A DNA stretch of 64,000 bases from NCBI GenBank assembly GCA_012719175.1, contig JAAYAX010000005.1, positions 124,001 to 188,000 of the forward strand, in the 5' to 3' direction. Made by a program: the position numbers and the translations under genes. The notes under the pieces were generated by a model. The model had not been told where the DNA came from. It did no database searches and saw only the letters and a program-made list of their open reading frames with translations. Below are positions 9,341 through 16,503 of the stretch, in pieces (position 1 is the first letter of the stretch; each line of letters opens with the position of its first letter). The DNA comes from Methanomassiliicoccus sp. Lineage in GTDB: Archaea > Thermoplasmatota > Thermoplasmata > Methanomassiliicoccales > Methanomassiliicoccaceae.

Positions 9341-9849
9341 TTGGATACCTCGATTATCTCTGAGCCCAGGGTCTCGAACGCTTCCTGCACGCCCTCCCCG
9401 CTCTTGGCACTAGTGTACATGGGGCTCTTCCCCAAAGCAGAGCATACCTGGGCCAAGGCATCTTTGCTGAGAGCGCTCCCCAGGTCCGCCTTGTTTATGA
9501 TGGCGATAAGAGGGATACTTCCAGTGACCTCCATCAGGTCCTGTTTCCACATGGGAAGGTGCAGCAACGTCTCCTCCCGGGCATTGTCGCAGACCAGCAG
9601 CACGCCGTTGGCCCCCCTGTAATATGCTGCATGCAGCGTCTTCTGGGACTTCTGCCCGAGCACATCCCATATCATCAGTGTGAGCTCACAATCGTCGTAC
9701 TCTATGACCTTCTTGGAGACCCTGGTGCCTATGCTCCTGATGTATTCGTCGCTGTAGCTGTTAAGAACGTAACGGCTGATCAAGCTGGTCTTACCGACCC
9801 CACCATCACCCAGCAGACATATCTTTCGGATGATCTTCTTCTTCTCCAT
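9337..9849 (-). CDS. Ras/Rab-like small GTPase
   Basis: Complete small GTPase of 170 residues. G1 is GDGGVGKTS (residues 14-22), G3 is WDVLGQK, G4 is NKAD and G5 is TSAK. The switch I threonine is in IGTRVSKK. There is no C-terminal prenylation cysteine, so membrane recruitment would need a partner. It resembles the archaeal/Rab-like family rather than translation or MglA types. The gene is first in a two-gene unit and its last codons overlap the V4R/DUF835 gene by four bases (ATGA). Confidence 0.88.
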   Translation of the reverse strand: MEKKKIIRKICLLGDGGVGKTSLISRYVLNSYSDEYIRSIGTRVSKKVIEYDDCELTLMIWDVLGQKSQKTLHAAYYRGANGVLLVCDNAREETLLHLPMWKQDLMEVTGSIPLIAIINKADLGSALSKDALAQVCSALGKSPMYTSAKSGEGVQEAFETLGSEIIEVSK

Positions 9850-10016
9850 GAAAGGCCTTTAAATATCTAGCGGTTCGTTATATATACATTGGCGGTCAGG
9901 TATCAAAAAGGATAGCGTGGGTGTTCTCGCCAGTGTGATGCGGCCTTCTTCGTGATGATATGCTCTCTAGAGAGGAGCGGGCAAAGTAATATCACCCGGT
10001 AGTTCTTTGAATCGAC

Positions 10017-11291
10017 GTGAAGAACGAGATACTTATCGAGAGGACCCCCGGCGGCATTCCGGTGGTCATGGAGAGACTACCCAGTTCTCATAGCGCTTCA
10101 TTCTCGGTGTACTTCGGGCATGGGTCCCGCGACGAGACCAAGGAACAGGCGGGTATCGCCCACATGCTCGAGCACATGTTATTCAAGGGGACAGTTAACC
10201 GCACCGCAAAGCAGATGGCGGAGGAGATAGAGTCCGCGGGCGGCGAGACCAACGGTTACACCACCAAGGAGGTCACCACTTATCAGTCCTTCTCCTTGGA
10301 TGAGACGGTGGGCATAGCCCAGGACATCCTTGCGGACATGGTGCTGAACCCCAAGCTGGACAAGGACTGCCTGGTCACCGAGAAGAATGTGGTGACCCAG
10401 GAGATACGTATGCTGGAAAACGATCCTGAGGAGAACATTCACGTCCAGTTCCTGGAAACGTTGTGGGGGGAGCACCCCATGGGCCGCTCCGAGGCCGGCT
10501 CCGCGGAGACGGTGGCGTCCCTAACGGTCAAGGATGTGCGTTCGTTCTTCGAGGAGAGGTACCGCCCTCCGTATATGGCCGTGGTGGCCACAGGCAACAT
10601 CGAGCACGCCCAGGTCGTGGACTGGGCTGGCCGCAGCTTCGACTACCTGGAACGCTCCAACGGCAACCGTTCCCGAGACCCCCCCAAGCCCCTGGCGAGG
10701 TTCATGGTTTATCCCCGGGACGATGCCCAGGCATACGTGGGTATGGGCTTCCCGGGCCTGAGCACGGTGAGCCCCGACCGCTTCGCCCAGCGACTCCTCA
10801 CCTCGGTCTTGGGCATGGGCACATCATCTCGCCTGTTCCAGGCGGTCCGGGAGCGCTCGGGCCTGGTCTACGAGATATTCTCATCATCGGCCAGTTATAC
10901 GGACTGTGGAGCGGTGAGCGTGTTCTACAACACCTCGGTGAAGGACCAGGAAAAGGTGGCCAGGCTGGTGGCCCAGGAGATAAGGAAGCTCAAAACGGAA
11001 GGACTGGAAGAAGGTGAGCTCATGAGGGCCAAGCGCCTGGTCAAGGGGATCTACGTCCGCCGCTTAGAGAGCACAGAGACAAGGATGGTCCGGCTGGGCG
11101 AGATGTTCATGTCCACAGGGAACGTTCTTTCAGCGGACGAATACCTTAAAATGATGGACCAGGTCACCGAGGAGCAGGTGGTCGCCATGGCCGATCGTCT
11201 AATGGACAGGAAGAAACTGTCCATCGCCATGCACGCGCCGGGTAAGGAGAGCGAGAAGGCGGCCAAGAACCTGGAGGACCTGGACTTCTGA
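10017..11291 (+). CDS. M16-family zinc peptidase (processing-peptidase-like)
   Basis: Inverzincin with the inverted zinc motif HMLEH at residues 49-53 and the distal glutamate in the ETNGYTTKEVTTYQ region. The second M16 half contains GMGTSSRLFQAVRERSGLVYEI, the conserved arginine/tyrosine loop. The 424-residue length matches single-chain bacterial and archaeal M16B enzymes, which act as dimers on peptides or signal-like extensions. The GTG start 10017 has no clear ribosome-binding site. It is convergent with the hydrogenase maturation protease. Confidence 0.9.
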   Translation: MKNEILIERTPGGIPVVMERLPSSHSASFSVYFGHGSRDETKEQAGIAHMLEHMLFKGTVNRTAKQMAEEIESAGGETNGYTTKEVTTYQSFSLDETVGIAQDILADMVLNPKLDKDCLVTEKNVVTQEIRMLENDPEENIHVQFLETLWGEHPMGRSEAGSAETVASLTVKDVRSFFEERYRPPYMAVVATGNIEHAQVVDWAGRSFDYLERSNGNRSRDPPKPLARFMVYPRDDAQAYVGMGFPGLSTVSPDRFAQRLLTSVLGMGTSSRLFQAVRERSGLVYEIFSSSASYTDCGAVSVFYNTSVKDQEKVARLVAQEIRKLKTEGLEEGELMRAKRLVKGIYVRRLESTETRMVRLGEMFMSTGNVLSADEYLKMMDQVTEEQVVAMADRLMDRKKLSIAMHAPGKESEKAAKNLEDLDF

Positions 11292-11298
11292 ACGATCC

Positions 11299-11775
11299 TC
11301 AATCGTTCTTTACCAGTTCCAGGACCGTCTGCACCGTCCTGTCCAATGCTGCCTCCAGCTCGGGCGTCATGACCTCGCTCAAGGTGAAAACGTCGTTCGC
11401 CTCCACAGCCACGAACTTGACCTCTTGGGGAAAGCGATCCGGCTGCAGCGTCCTGCCCAGCTCCAGGGTGGTGGCCACATTGGCCTCGTGAGGATTGGTG
11501 CCATGGACGGTGTCGCTGAACGCCTCCGGGCCCATGACCATGACCGTCCCAGGGGGCTTCCCGGACTTGATGATGGCATCCACGATGATGACCCTGTCGT
11601 AATCCAGCATGATCTCTATGAGGTCAAGGCCGCTCGTGCAAGCCTCCTCGAGGTCCACACCAGGGACGCCCATCTTCTCCAGCTCCTGCAGAACCCTGAT
11701 GCCGATGGCATCATCGCACATTATGGGACTTCCGATCCCTAGGACAAGCGTTCGGTGGGTCATCTGCACGCCCAT
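11299..11775 (-). CDS. Hydrogenase maturation protease (HyaD/HycI/FrcD type)
   Basis: Endopeptidase that removes the C-terminal peptide of a [NiFe]-hydrogenase large subunit after nickel insertion. The signature LGIGSPIMCDDAIGIRVL near the N-terminus contains the nickel-sensing acidic residues, followed by the second acidic site in VIIVDAI. The family's conserved glycine/histidine loop is near GTNPHEANVATTLEL. 158 residues is the usual size. ATG 11775 or ATG 11763 (MTHRTLV) could be the start; the second matches family N-termini better. No hydrogenase genes are in the window, so the target lies elsewhere. Confidence 0.87.
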   Translation of the reverse strand: MGVQMTHRTLVLGIGSPIMCDDAIGIRVLQELEKMGVPGVDLEEACTSGLDLIEIMLDYDRVIIVDAIIKSGKPPGTVMVMGPEAFSDTVHGTNPHEANVATTLELGRTLQPDRFPQEVKFVAVEANDVFTLSEVMTPELEAALDRTVQTVLELVKND

Positions 11776-12004
11776 TATGCGGCATCTAAAAAGATTTTTC
11801 GTTATCCCCGCACGCCTGATGCGAACCCGTCACGTACCGCACATCCGACAAAGCATGCCAGATCATGATCGATGACATCCTGTCCAATGAGAATAGAACA
11901 AAGAAAGAGGGTCGTGGGACTTTCATGTCAAGGGTGACAGGTGATCTCCGTCTGAAGAGGATCTCAAGCCTGAGATAATGAAGAGACGACCCATGGTGAG
12001 GCAC

Positions 12005-12015
12005 CTGGTATAAAG
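12005..12015 (+). promoter_or_regulatory. TATA-like box upstream of the LysR/ModE-type regulator
   Basis: GGTATAAAGG lies about 60 bases before ATG 12072. The 296-base gap between 11776 and 12071 shows no gene; this box is the only recognisable signal in it. Confidence 0.4.
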
Positions 12016-12071
12016 GCGTTTCAGGGTGTGTCCAACCTGTTTCTTATCCCTGCTCGTACATCCATCCATTC

Positions 12072-12896
12072 ATGTCCGTCCGGGAGGTGAGACTGGAGCC
12101 GTCGGTCACGCTGAGGGTGGGTAGTGTCCTGTTGACAGAGAGGCAGCTGCAGGTCATCCAGGCAATCCATGAGGAAGGCAGCCAGAACCGGGCTGCCAGA
12201 AGATTGGGGGTGTCCCCACCGGTCCTCCACCGATACCTGGCGCAGATCGAAGCCAAGGTGGGCGCTCGCCTAGTCCAGGCCACCCCCCGGGGCACCAAGC
12301 TCAACGAAGAGGGAGAGCGCATCGCCCTGGAGTATCGTGCTCTGACCAGGCGCATGGCCCCCTCCACCAAGTTAGTGGTAGGAGGGACCATCGTCACCGA
12401 GGAACTGCTGCTGCGGGCTCTCAGCCGGGCCGACCCACAGGGGGAATGTGGCCTCATAATATCGGACGACAGGTGGAATCTGGAGGACTTTCAGGCGGGA
12501 TTGATGGATATTATCGTGCTCGACGATCCCTTGTTCCTTTTCGATCTCGAGGGGGTGCATTGGCAGGAGGTGGCCACCGACCGCCTGCTGCACGTGAATA
12601 AAGGGCCGCGGTATGCCCGGTTCCTCTATGGTGCGCAGAGGATAGGCTTTCGTCACTTGGAGACACAGGGCATTGAGCACCGCATCGAACGAACCTTCCG
12701 TTCCCCGGAGATGCTGATAAGGTCCGATCTGAGCTTCTTCCTTAACGAGTCGCTGGCGCTGAGGAGGGGTATAAAGCTCCGCAGCGACACCGATCCTGGG
12801 TTCCTCGCACACCAGATAAATGCCGTCTACAGGAAGGGGACACCCGCGGTACGGAGGATCGTGGCGGAGATCAGGCGCGCTGGAAGAAAGGTATGA
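12072..12896 (+). CDS. LysR/ModE-type one-component transcriptional regulator
   Basis: The N-terminal winged helix (residues about 20-85; LTERQLQVIQAIHEEGSQNRAARRL...VLHRYLAQIEAKVGARLV) has the LysR/ModE form. The remaining 180 residues look like a periplasmic-binding-protein-like ligand domain (KLVVGGTIVTEELLLRAL..., then SPEMLIRSDLSFFLNESLAL). In methanogens such proteins are often linked to molybdate/tungstate or metabolic control. It stands immediately before hdrC-hdrB on the same strand with its own intervening promoter, so regulation of that pair is plausible but unproven. Confidence 0.78.
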   Translation: MSVREVRLEPSVTLRVGSVLLTERQLQVIQAIHEEGSQNRAARRLGVSPPVLHRYLAQIEAKVGARLVQATPRGTKLNEEGERIALEYRALTRRMAPSTKLVVGGTIVTEELLLRALSRADPQGECGLIISDDRWNLEDFQAGLMDIIVLDDPLFLFDLEGVHWQEVATDRLLHVNKGPRYARFLYGAQRIGFRHLETQGIEHRIERTFRSPEMLIRSDLSFFLNESLALRRGIKLRSDTDPGFLAHQINAVYRKGTPAVRRIVAEIRRAGRKV

Positions 12897-12933
12897 CCTA
12901 TTTAGGTAATAGTGGCGCCGTTTTTTGTATATG

Positions 12934-12942
12934 TTTAAATAA
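12934..12942 (+). promoter_or_regulatory. TATA box of hdrC-hdrB
   Basis: TTTAAATAA is centred about 28 bases before the GTG start of hdrC at 12966, which implies a leaderless transcript. It is the clearest TATA element in this half of the window and is preceded by a run of T. Confidence 0.6.
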
Positions 12943-12965
12943 TTCAGAAACATGGCCTGTACAAG

Positions 12966-13487
12966 GTGAACCTATTGTCATCTCCAAAGCAACCAAGCCT
13001 CGAGTTCGCTGAGTCCGTGCAGAAGGAGCACGGCGGCGAGACCCTTATGTTGTGCTTCCAGTGCGGTACCTGCAGCGGGAGCTGCCCCTCCGGCAGACTG
13101 ACCTCCTACAGGACCCGAAAGCTCATCCGCAAGGCCCAGCTCGGCCTGGAGGACGAAGTCCTGCAGTCCCCTGACCTGTGGATGTGTACCACCTGCTACG
13201 CATGCATGGAACGCTGCCCCCGCGGCGTCGAGATCGTGGACATCATCACTATCCTGCGCAACAAGGCGGTAAGCAAGGGCATTATGTCCGATGAGCACAA
13301 GAAGGTCGGACAGTACCTACTGGCCAACGGAGCGACCATCCCCCTGAACCCCAAGTATGAGGAGATCAGGGAGAGGCTCGGTCTGCCCCGCCGCCCCGTG
13401 AACACCCTGGGCGACAAGAAGGCCTTGGAGGACTTCCAAAAGGTCCTGAAGGCCACTGGCTTCGACAAGCTCATCGGAGGTGACTGA
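12966..13487 (+). CDS. hdrC: CoB-CoM heterodisulfide reductase, subunit C
   Basis: Iron-sulfur electron-transfer subunit of soluble HdrABC, which reduces the CoM-S-S-CoB heterodisulfide at the end of methanogenesis. Two 4Fe-4S motifs are present: C30xxC33xxC36xxxC40 and C74xxC77xxC80xxxC84. The 173-residue length is typical. The start is GTG, placed about 28 bases after a TATA box. hdrB follows in the same transcript; its ribosome-binding site lies in the end of hdrC. No hdrA is nearby, as in several methanogens where hdrA sits with hydrogenase genes. Homologous pairs also occur in non-methanogens, so methanogenesis is likely rather than certain. Confidence 0.92.
   Translation: MNLLSSPKQPSLEFAESVQKEHGGETLMLCFQCGTCSGSCPSGRLTSYRTRKLIRKAQLGLEDEVLQSPDLWMCTTCYACMERCPRGVEIVDIITILRNKAVSKGIMSDEHKKVGQYLLANGATIPLNPKYEEIRERLGLPRRPVNTLGDKKALEDFQKVLKATGFDKLIGGD
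13476..13483 (+). promoter_or_regulatory. Ribosome-binding site that fixes the hdrB start
   Basis: GGAGGTGA inside the 3' end of hdrC ends 5 bases before ATG 13489. It makes ATG 13489 the start of hdrB rather than GTG 13480, which overlaps the site itself. Confidence 0.8.
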
Positions 13488-13488
13488 G

Positions 13489-14340
13489 ATGGCTAAGAAG
13501 TACGCATTGTTCCTCGGTTGCGTCGCACCCGCCAGGTACCCTGGGATTGAATCCTCGACCCGTGAGGTGTGCAAGGAGCTGGGCATTGAGCTTGTGGAGC
13601 TTGAGGGTGCCGGCTGCTGCCCCGCCCCCGGTGTCATCAAGTCGTTCGAGCAGGATGCATGGCTGGCCATAGCGGCCAGGAACCTCGCCCTTGCCCAGAA
13701 GACGGGCGCAGACATCCTCACAATTTGCAACGGCTGCTTCGGCTCGCTGTTCGATGCCGCCCACATCCTGCACAATGACCCTGAGAAGCTCCGCAGCGTC
13801 AACAAGATCCTGCGCGAGGTCGGCCTGGAATACAATGGTGAGACCAAGGTTCATCATTTTGCTGAGATGGTCTACAAGGAGATCGGCCTGGACACCGTCA
13901 AGTCCCACATCAAGGCCCCCCTAGAGATGAACGTGGCCGTCCACTACGGCTGCCACTTCCTGAAGCCCAGCAACATCAAGCAGCTTGACGACCCTGAGCG
14001 CCCCAAGATCCTCGATGAGCTGGTCGAGGTGACCGGCGCTAAGAGCATCGAATACAAGGACAAGCAGATGTGCTGCGGCGCCGGCGGCGGCGTCAGGTCC
14101 GGGAACCCGGCCCTGGCCACCAAGTTCACCGAGGAGAAGTTGAAGAACCTCAAGGCCGCGGGGGCGCAGTACATCATCGATGTGTGTCCTTTCTGTCACC
14201 TTCAGTTCGACAGGACCCAGAAGGAGCTGGGGACCTATTCCTTCCCCGTGATCCACCTTTCGCAGTTGTATGGGCTTGCGATGGGGGTCCCCAAGGAAAG
14301 GCTGGGCCTGGACATCCAGGAGATACCCGGTAACTTCTAG
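13489..14340 (+). CDS. hdrB: CoB-CoM heterodisulfide reductase, subunit B
   Basis: Catalytic subunit carrying the two cysteine-rich CCG domains that hold the noncubane 4Fe-4S clusters on which the heterodisulfide is cleaved. Cysteine sets are visible: C11, C43-C44 (GAGCCPAPG) and NGCFG in the first half; YGCHFLKPS, MCCGAGGG and CPFCHLQFD in the second. 283 residues, standard length. Starts at ATG 13489 behind a perfect GGAGGTGA and ends in TAG. A T-rich tract about 40 bases downstream probably ends transcription. Confidence 0.93.
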   Translation: MAKKYALFLGCVAPARYPGIESSTREVCKELGIELVELEGAGCCPAPGVIKSFEQDAWLAIAARNLALAQKTGADILTICNGCFGSLFDAAHILHNDPEKLRSVNKILREVGLEYNGETKVHHFAEMVYKEIGLDTVKSHIKAPLEMNVAVHYGCHFLKPSNIKQLDDPERPKILDELVEVTGAKSIEYKDKQMCCGAGGGVRSGNPALATKFTEEKLKNLKAAGAQYIIDVCPFCHLQFDRTQKELGTYSFPVIHLSQLYGLAMGVPKERLGLDIQEIPGNF

Positions 14341-14376
14341 GGCAGAGAACAGATCTGGGAAACCCCTTCCCTATTA

Positions 14377-14389
14377 CTTTTTATTTTTA
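14377..14389 (+). terminator. T-rich terminator after hdrB
   Basis: CTTTTTATTTTTA, about 40 bases after the hdrB stop, is a typical archaeal poly-T termination signal. No strong hairpin precedes it. Confidence 0.5.
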
Positions 14390-14997
14390 ATTGTTGAGCT
14401 TGATGTATATCCGATGTCGCCATGGCCGTTCACCGTTGTTGTGAACAAGAATAGGAAGGCCGATGGCCTCTCATCACCGCGCCACGCTCCACGGGTGGAG
14501 GATGGAGTACGATAGAGGGACCATCCGACGATCGTTCAAAGGTCATGAGGACGAGCGTGTCGAGCCTCGATCGCAGGGCACGCAAAAGGGAGCACATCAT
14601 TCACAAAATGCCCTCGGATCGGCGTTTAGTCGGACAAGATAAAGGAGATAACCGTTCTAATAACGCGATGCCTTCTGCGGGAGAACAATGCCCTTTGACG
14701 GCTTCTCGGAGGGCCGGAACTTCGGAAATTTCTGGCGATTTTCGACTTCCGGAGCCGCGGGCCGCGGCGGACGGAGTTTTTTTGAAAAAAATCGAACTTC
14801 GAGGTCATTATTTCTTCATTTTTTATATTTTATTTCATTTTCCTATAATAATCTGGCTAGTAAAAAATTAGCCAGACAAAAATCTCAAAAAATAGAACGT
14901 TTTTTTTGATAATGACCAGTAAGTGTGAACGGGCATAAATTCGATAAACATAGAAAAGAACTTTAGTAAGGACTCCAATATCCCCTCTACGATATAA
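14390..14997. other. Long non-coding gap between hdrB and the lysine-rich gene
   Basis: No convincing gene in about 600 bases. Short open frames here have poor codon character. The segment at 14700-14790 is very GC-rich with imperfect inverted repeats, then becomes strongly A/T-rich from 14800. A perfect stem, TCTGGCTA / TAGCCAGA with a 9-base loop, lies at 14851-14875. It could hold a small RNA or the regulatory region of the gene at 14998; nothing decides this. Confidence 0.4.
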
Positions 14998-15303
14998 ATG
15001 CCAACCAAGAAAACCGAAACCAAGACTGCCAAGCCCGCAGCGAAGGGCAAGGTAAGCTCTGCTAGCGCAAAGAAGACCGTCGCCAAGTCTGCTGCGAAGA
15101 AGGCCGCGGCTCCCAAGAAGGCCCCCGCTAAGAAGGCGGCCGCACCGAAGAAGGCCGAGACCAAGACCGTAGCGAAGAAGGCCGCGGCTCCCAAGAAGGC
15201 CCCCGCTAAGAAGGCGGCCGCACCGAAGAAGGCCGAGGCCGCTGCAAAGAAGCCCGCAGCAAAGGCGACGGAGAAGAAACCGGCTGCAAAGGCAAAGAAG
15301 TAA
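14998..15303 (+). CDS. Lysine/alanine/proline-rich histone H1-like basic protein
   Basis: 101 residues made almost only of K, A, P, T, S and E in KKAAAPKKAPAKKAAAPKK-type repeats, like the C-terminal tail of eukaryotic histone H1 and bacterial H1-like proteins. The DNA has a perfect 66-base direct repeat (15094-15159 and 15172-15237, period 78), so the gene expanded by recent duplication. No folded domain is visible; it probably binds DNA or rRNA by charge. It lies about 200 bases upstream of rps3ae on the same strand but a TATA box separates them. ATG 14998 is the only sensible start. Nucleoid function is inferred from composition. Confidence 0.75.
   Translation: MPTKKTETKTAKPAAKGKVSSASAKKTVAKSAAKKAAAPKKAPAKKAAAPKKAETKTVAKKAAAPKKAPAKKAAAPKKAEAAAKKPAAKATEKKPAAKAKK
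15094..15237 (+). repeat. Perfect 66-base tandem-type repeat within the lysine-rich gene
   Basis: Copy one is 15094-15159 and copy two is 15172-15237, identical over 66 bases and separated by 12 bases encoding TKTV. It is in frame (period 78), so copy-number change would alter protein length without a frameshift. Confidence 0.9.
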
Positions 15304-15407
15304 GACCTGACCTCTGTCGGGGGCCCCGAACCAACGATCAGTTCGTAGGTCATGAAGGGTGAACTCAATTTTAGGGCTCGGTCGTGTAGATTGCCTCAAG
15401 GCAAATG

Positions 15408-15419
15408 TTTATATAAAAG
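15408..15419 (+). promoter_or_regulatory. TATA box of rps3ae
   Basis: TTTATATAAAAG lies about 90 bases before the rps3ae ATG, implying a leader of roughly 65 bases. A small perfect hairpin (TTGCC-TCAA-GGCAA, 15391-15404) sits just upstream of the box, covering the expected BRE side. Confidence 0.6.
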
Positions 15420-15506
15420 TGGTACCTTCGACCCTTATCCCGTTCATACGAGCATGACGGTCCATGACTATCTGTCTGACCGCTGCACGATTCACGGAGG
15501 TTTACT

Positions 15507-16280
15507 ATGGCGGTCAAGAAGGCAAAGACGGCGGCTAGAAAGGTCAAGGACAAGTGGAAGGCAAAGGAGTGGTACAAGCTCTACGCTCCCCGGATGTTCA
15601 ACCAGGTGGAACTTGGAGAGACCCCCAGCTCCGAGCCCTCAGCCCTGATGGGCCGCAACACCGAGGTCACCGTTCACGAGCTCACCGGGGACTTCTCCAA
15701 GATGCACATCAAGATCCGCTTCAGAGTTTCCGACATCCGTGGTCTGGAGGCCCATACCAGCTTTGTGGGTCATGATCTAACAAGCGATTACGTCCGCAGG
15801 CTCACTCGGAGGAAGAGGACCAAGACCGACCATGTCGTCGATGTACGCACCAAGGATGGCTTCCTGCTCCGGGTCAAGCCCATGAGCATCACCGAGCAGA
15901 GGATCCAGGCCGCTCAGGAAACGGCCATCAGGAACATCATGGACAAGACCCTCACCGATCTCGCAGCCACCATGACGGTGTCCGAGCTGGTCAAGGCCAT
16001 TATTACCGGTGACATGTCCAAGGAGCTCTCCAATGCCGCTAAGGTCATCATCCCCATCAAGAGGATAGAGGTGCGCAAGAGCGAGGTCCTGGAGGTCGGT
16101 ACCGTCGCAGCCGACGAGCCCAGCATCCAGGAGAGGTTCGGCCAGGAGGCCGCCGCTCAGGCTGCGGCCCAAGCCGAGGCCGTCGCCGAGGAAGCTCCCG
16201 CCGAATCGGAAGAGCCCTCAGAGGATGAGGAGACCGAGGAAGAAGAGGTCTCCGAAGAGAGCGAAGAAGAAGAGAACTGA
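15507..16280 (+). CDS. rps3ae: Ribosomal protein eS1 (S3Ae)
   Basis: Small-subunit ribosomal protein of the eukaryote/archaea-specific S3Ae family. Typical segments include the basic N-terminus with DKWKAKEWYKLYAPRMFN and the central SDYVRRLTRRKRTKTDHVVDV. Residues after about 215 form a long, highly acidic tail (runs of E, S and D after an alanine/glutamine-rich stretch) beyond the usual core. A GGAGG ribosome-binding site precedes ATG 15507. tRNA-Met begins 12 bases after the stop and is probably in the same transcript. Confidence 0.95.
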   Translation: MAVKKAKTAARKVKDKWKAKEWYKLYAPRMFNQVELGETPSSEPSALMGRNTEVTVHELTGDFSKMHIKIRFRVSDIRGLEAHTSFVGHDLTSDYVRRLTRRKRTKTDHVVDVRTKDGFLLRVKPMSITEQRIQAAQETAIRNIMDKTLTDLAATMTVSELVKAIITGDMSKELSNAAKVIIPIKRIEVRKSEVLEVGTVAADEPSIQERFGQEAAAQAAAQAEAVAEEAPAESEEPSEDEETEEEEVSEESEEEEN

Positions 16281-16291
16281 TACTGAACAAT

Positions 16292-16395
16292 GCCGGGGTG
16301 GCTCAGCCTGGTGGAGCGACGGACTCATAAGGTCCTGACCCTGGGCCAGGGTCCGAGAGATCCGTAGGTCATGGGTTCAAAGCCCATCCCCGGCA
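16292..16395 (+). tRNA. tRNA-Met(CAT), elongator type, with intron
   Basis: Acceptor GCCGGGG pairs with CCCCGGC. The anticodon stem is ACGGA/TCCGT with loop CTCATAA, and the T arm is complete. Anticodon CAT is at 16326-16328. A 30-base intron (16330-16359) interrupts the canonical 37/38 position and contains a hairpin (GACCCTGGGCCAGGGTC), as expected for bulge-helix-bulge splicing. The GCCGGGG acceptor favours elongator Met over initiator; CAT could in principle also be tRNA-Ile2. CCA is not encoded. It lies 12 bases after rps3ae. Confidence 0.88.
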
Positions 16396-16503
16396 CTAAC
16401 TTTCCACATGGGGCCGAGCCCCCGAACCACCTCTTTTCCATCAACTGGCCTTTGGCGTATCTTTCAAGTACATTGATGACGGTAAACTGGTTTCGGTGAA
16501 CCG

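Noticed and set aside
14338-14397. Pyrrolysine readthrough of the hdrB TAG to the next in-frame stop
   Set aside because: HdrB is already full length at the TAG and the extension would be short and low complexity; several other core genes also end in TAG.
15094-15237. Possible CRISPR-like repeat
   Set aside because: Two copies only, inside a lysine-rich coding gene, with period 78 in frame. No spacer variety and no cas gene anywhere in the window.
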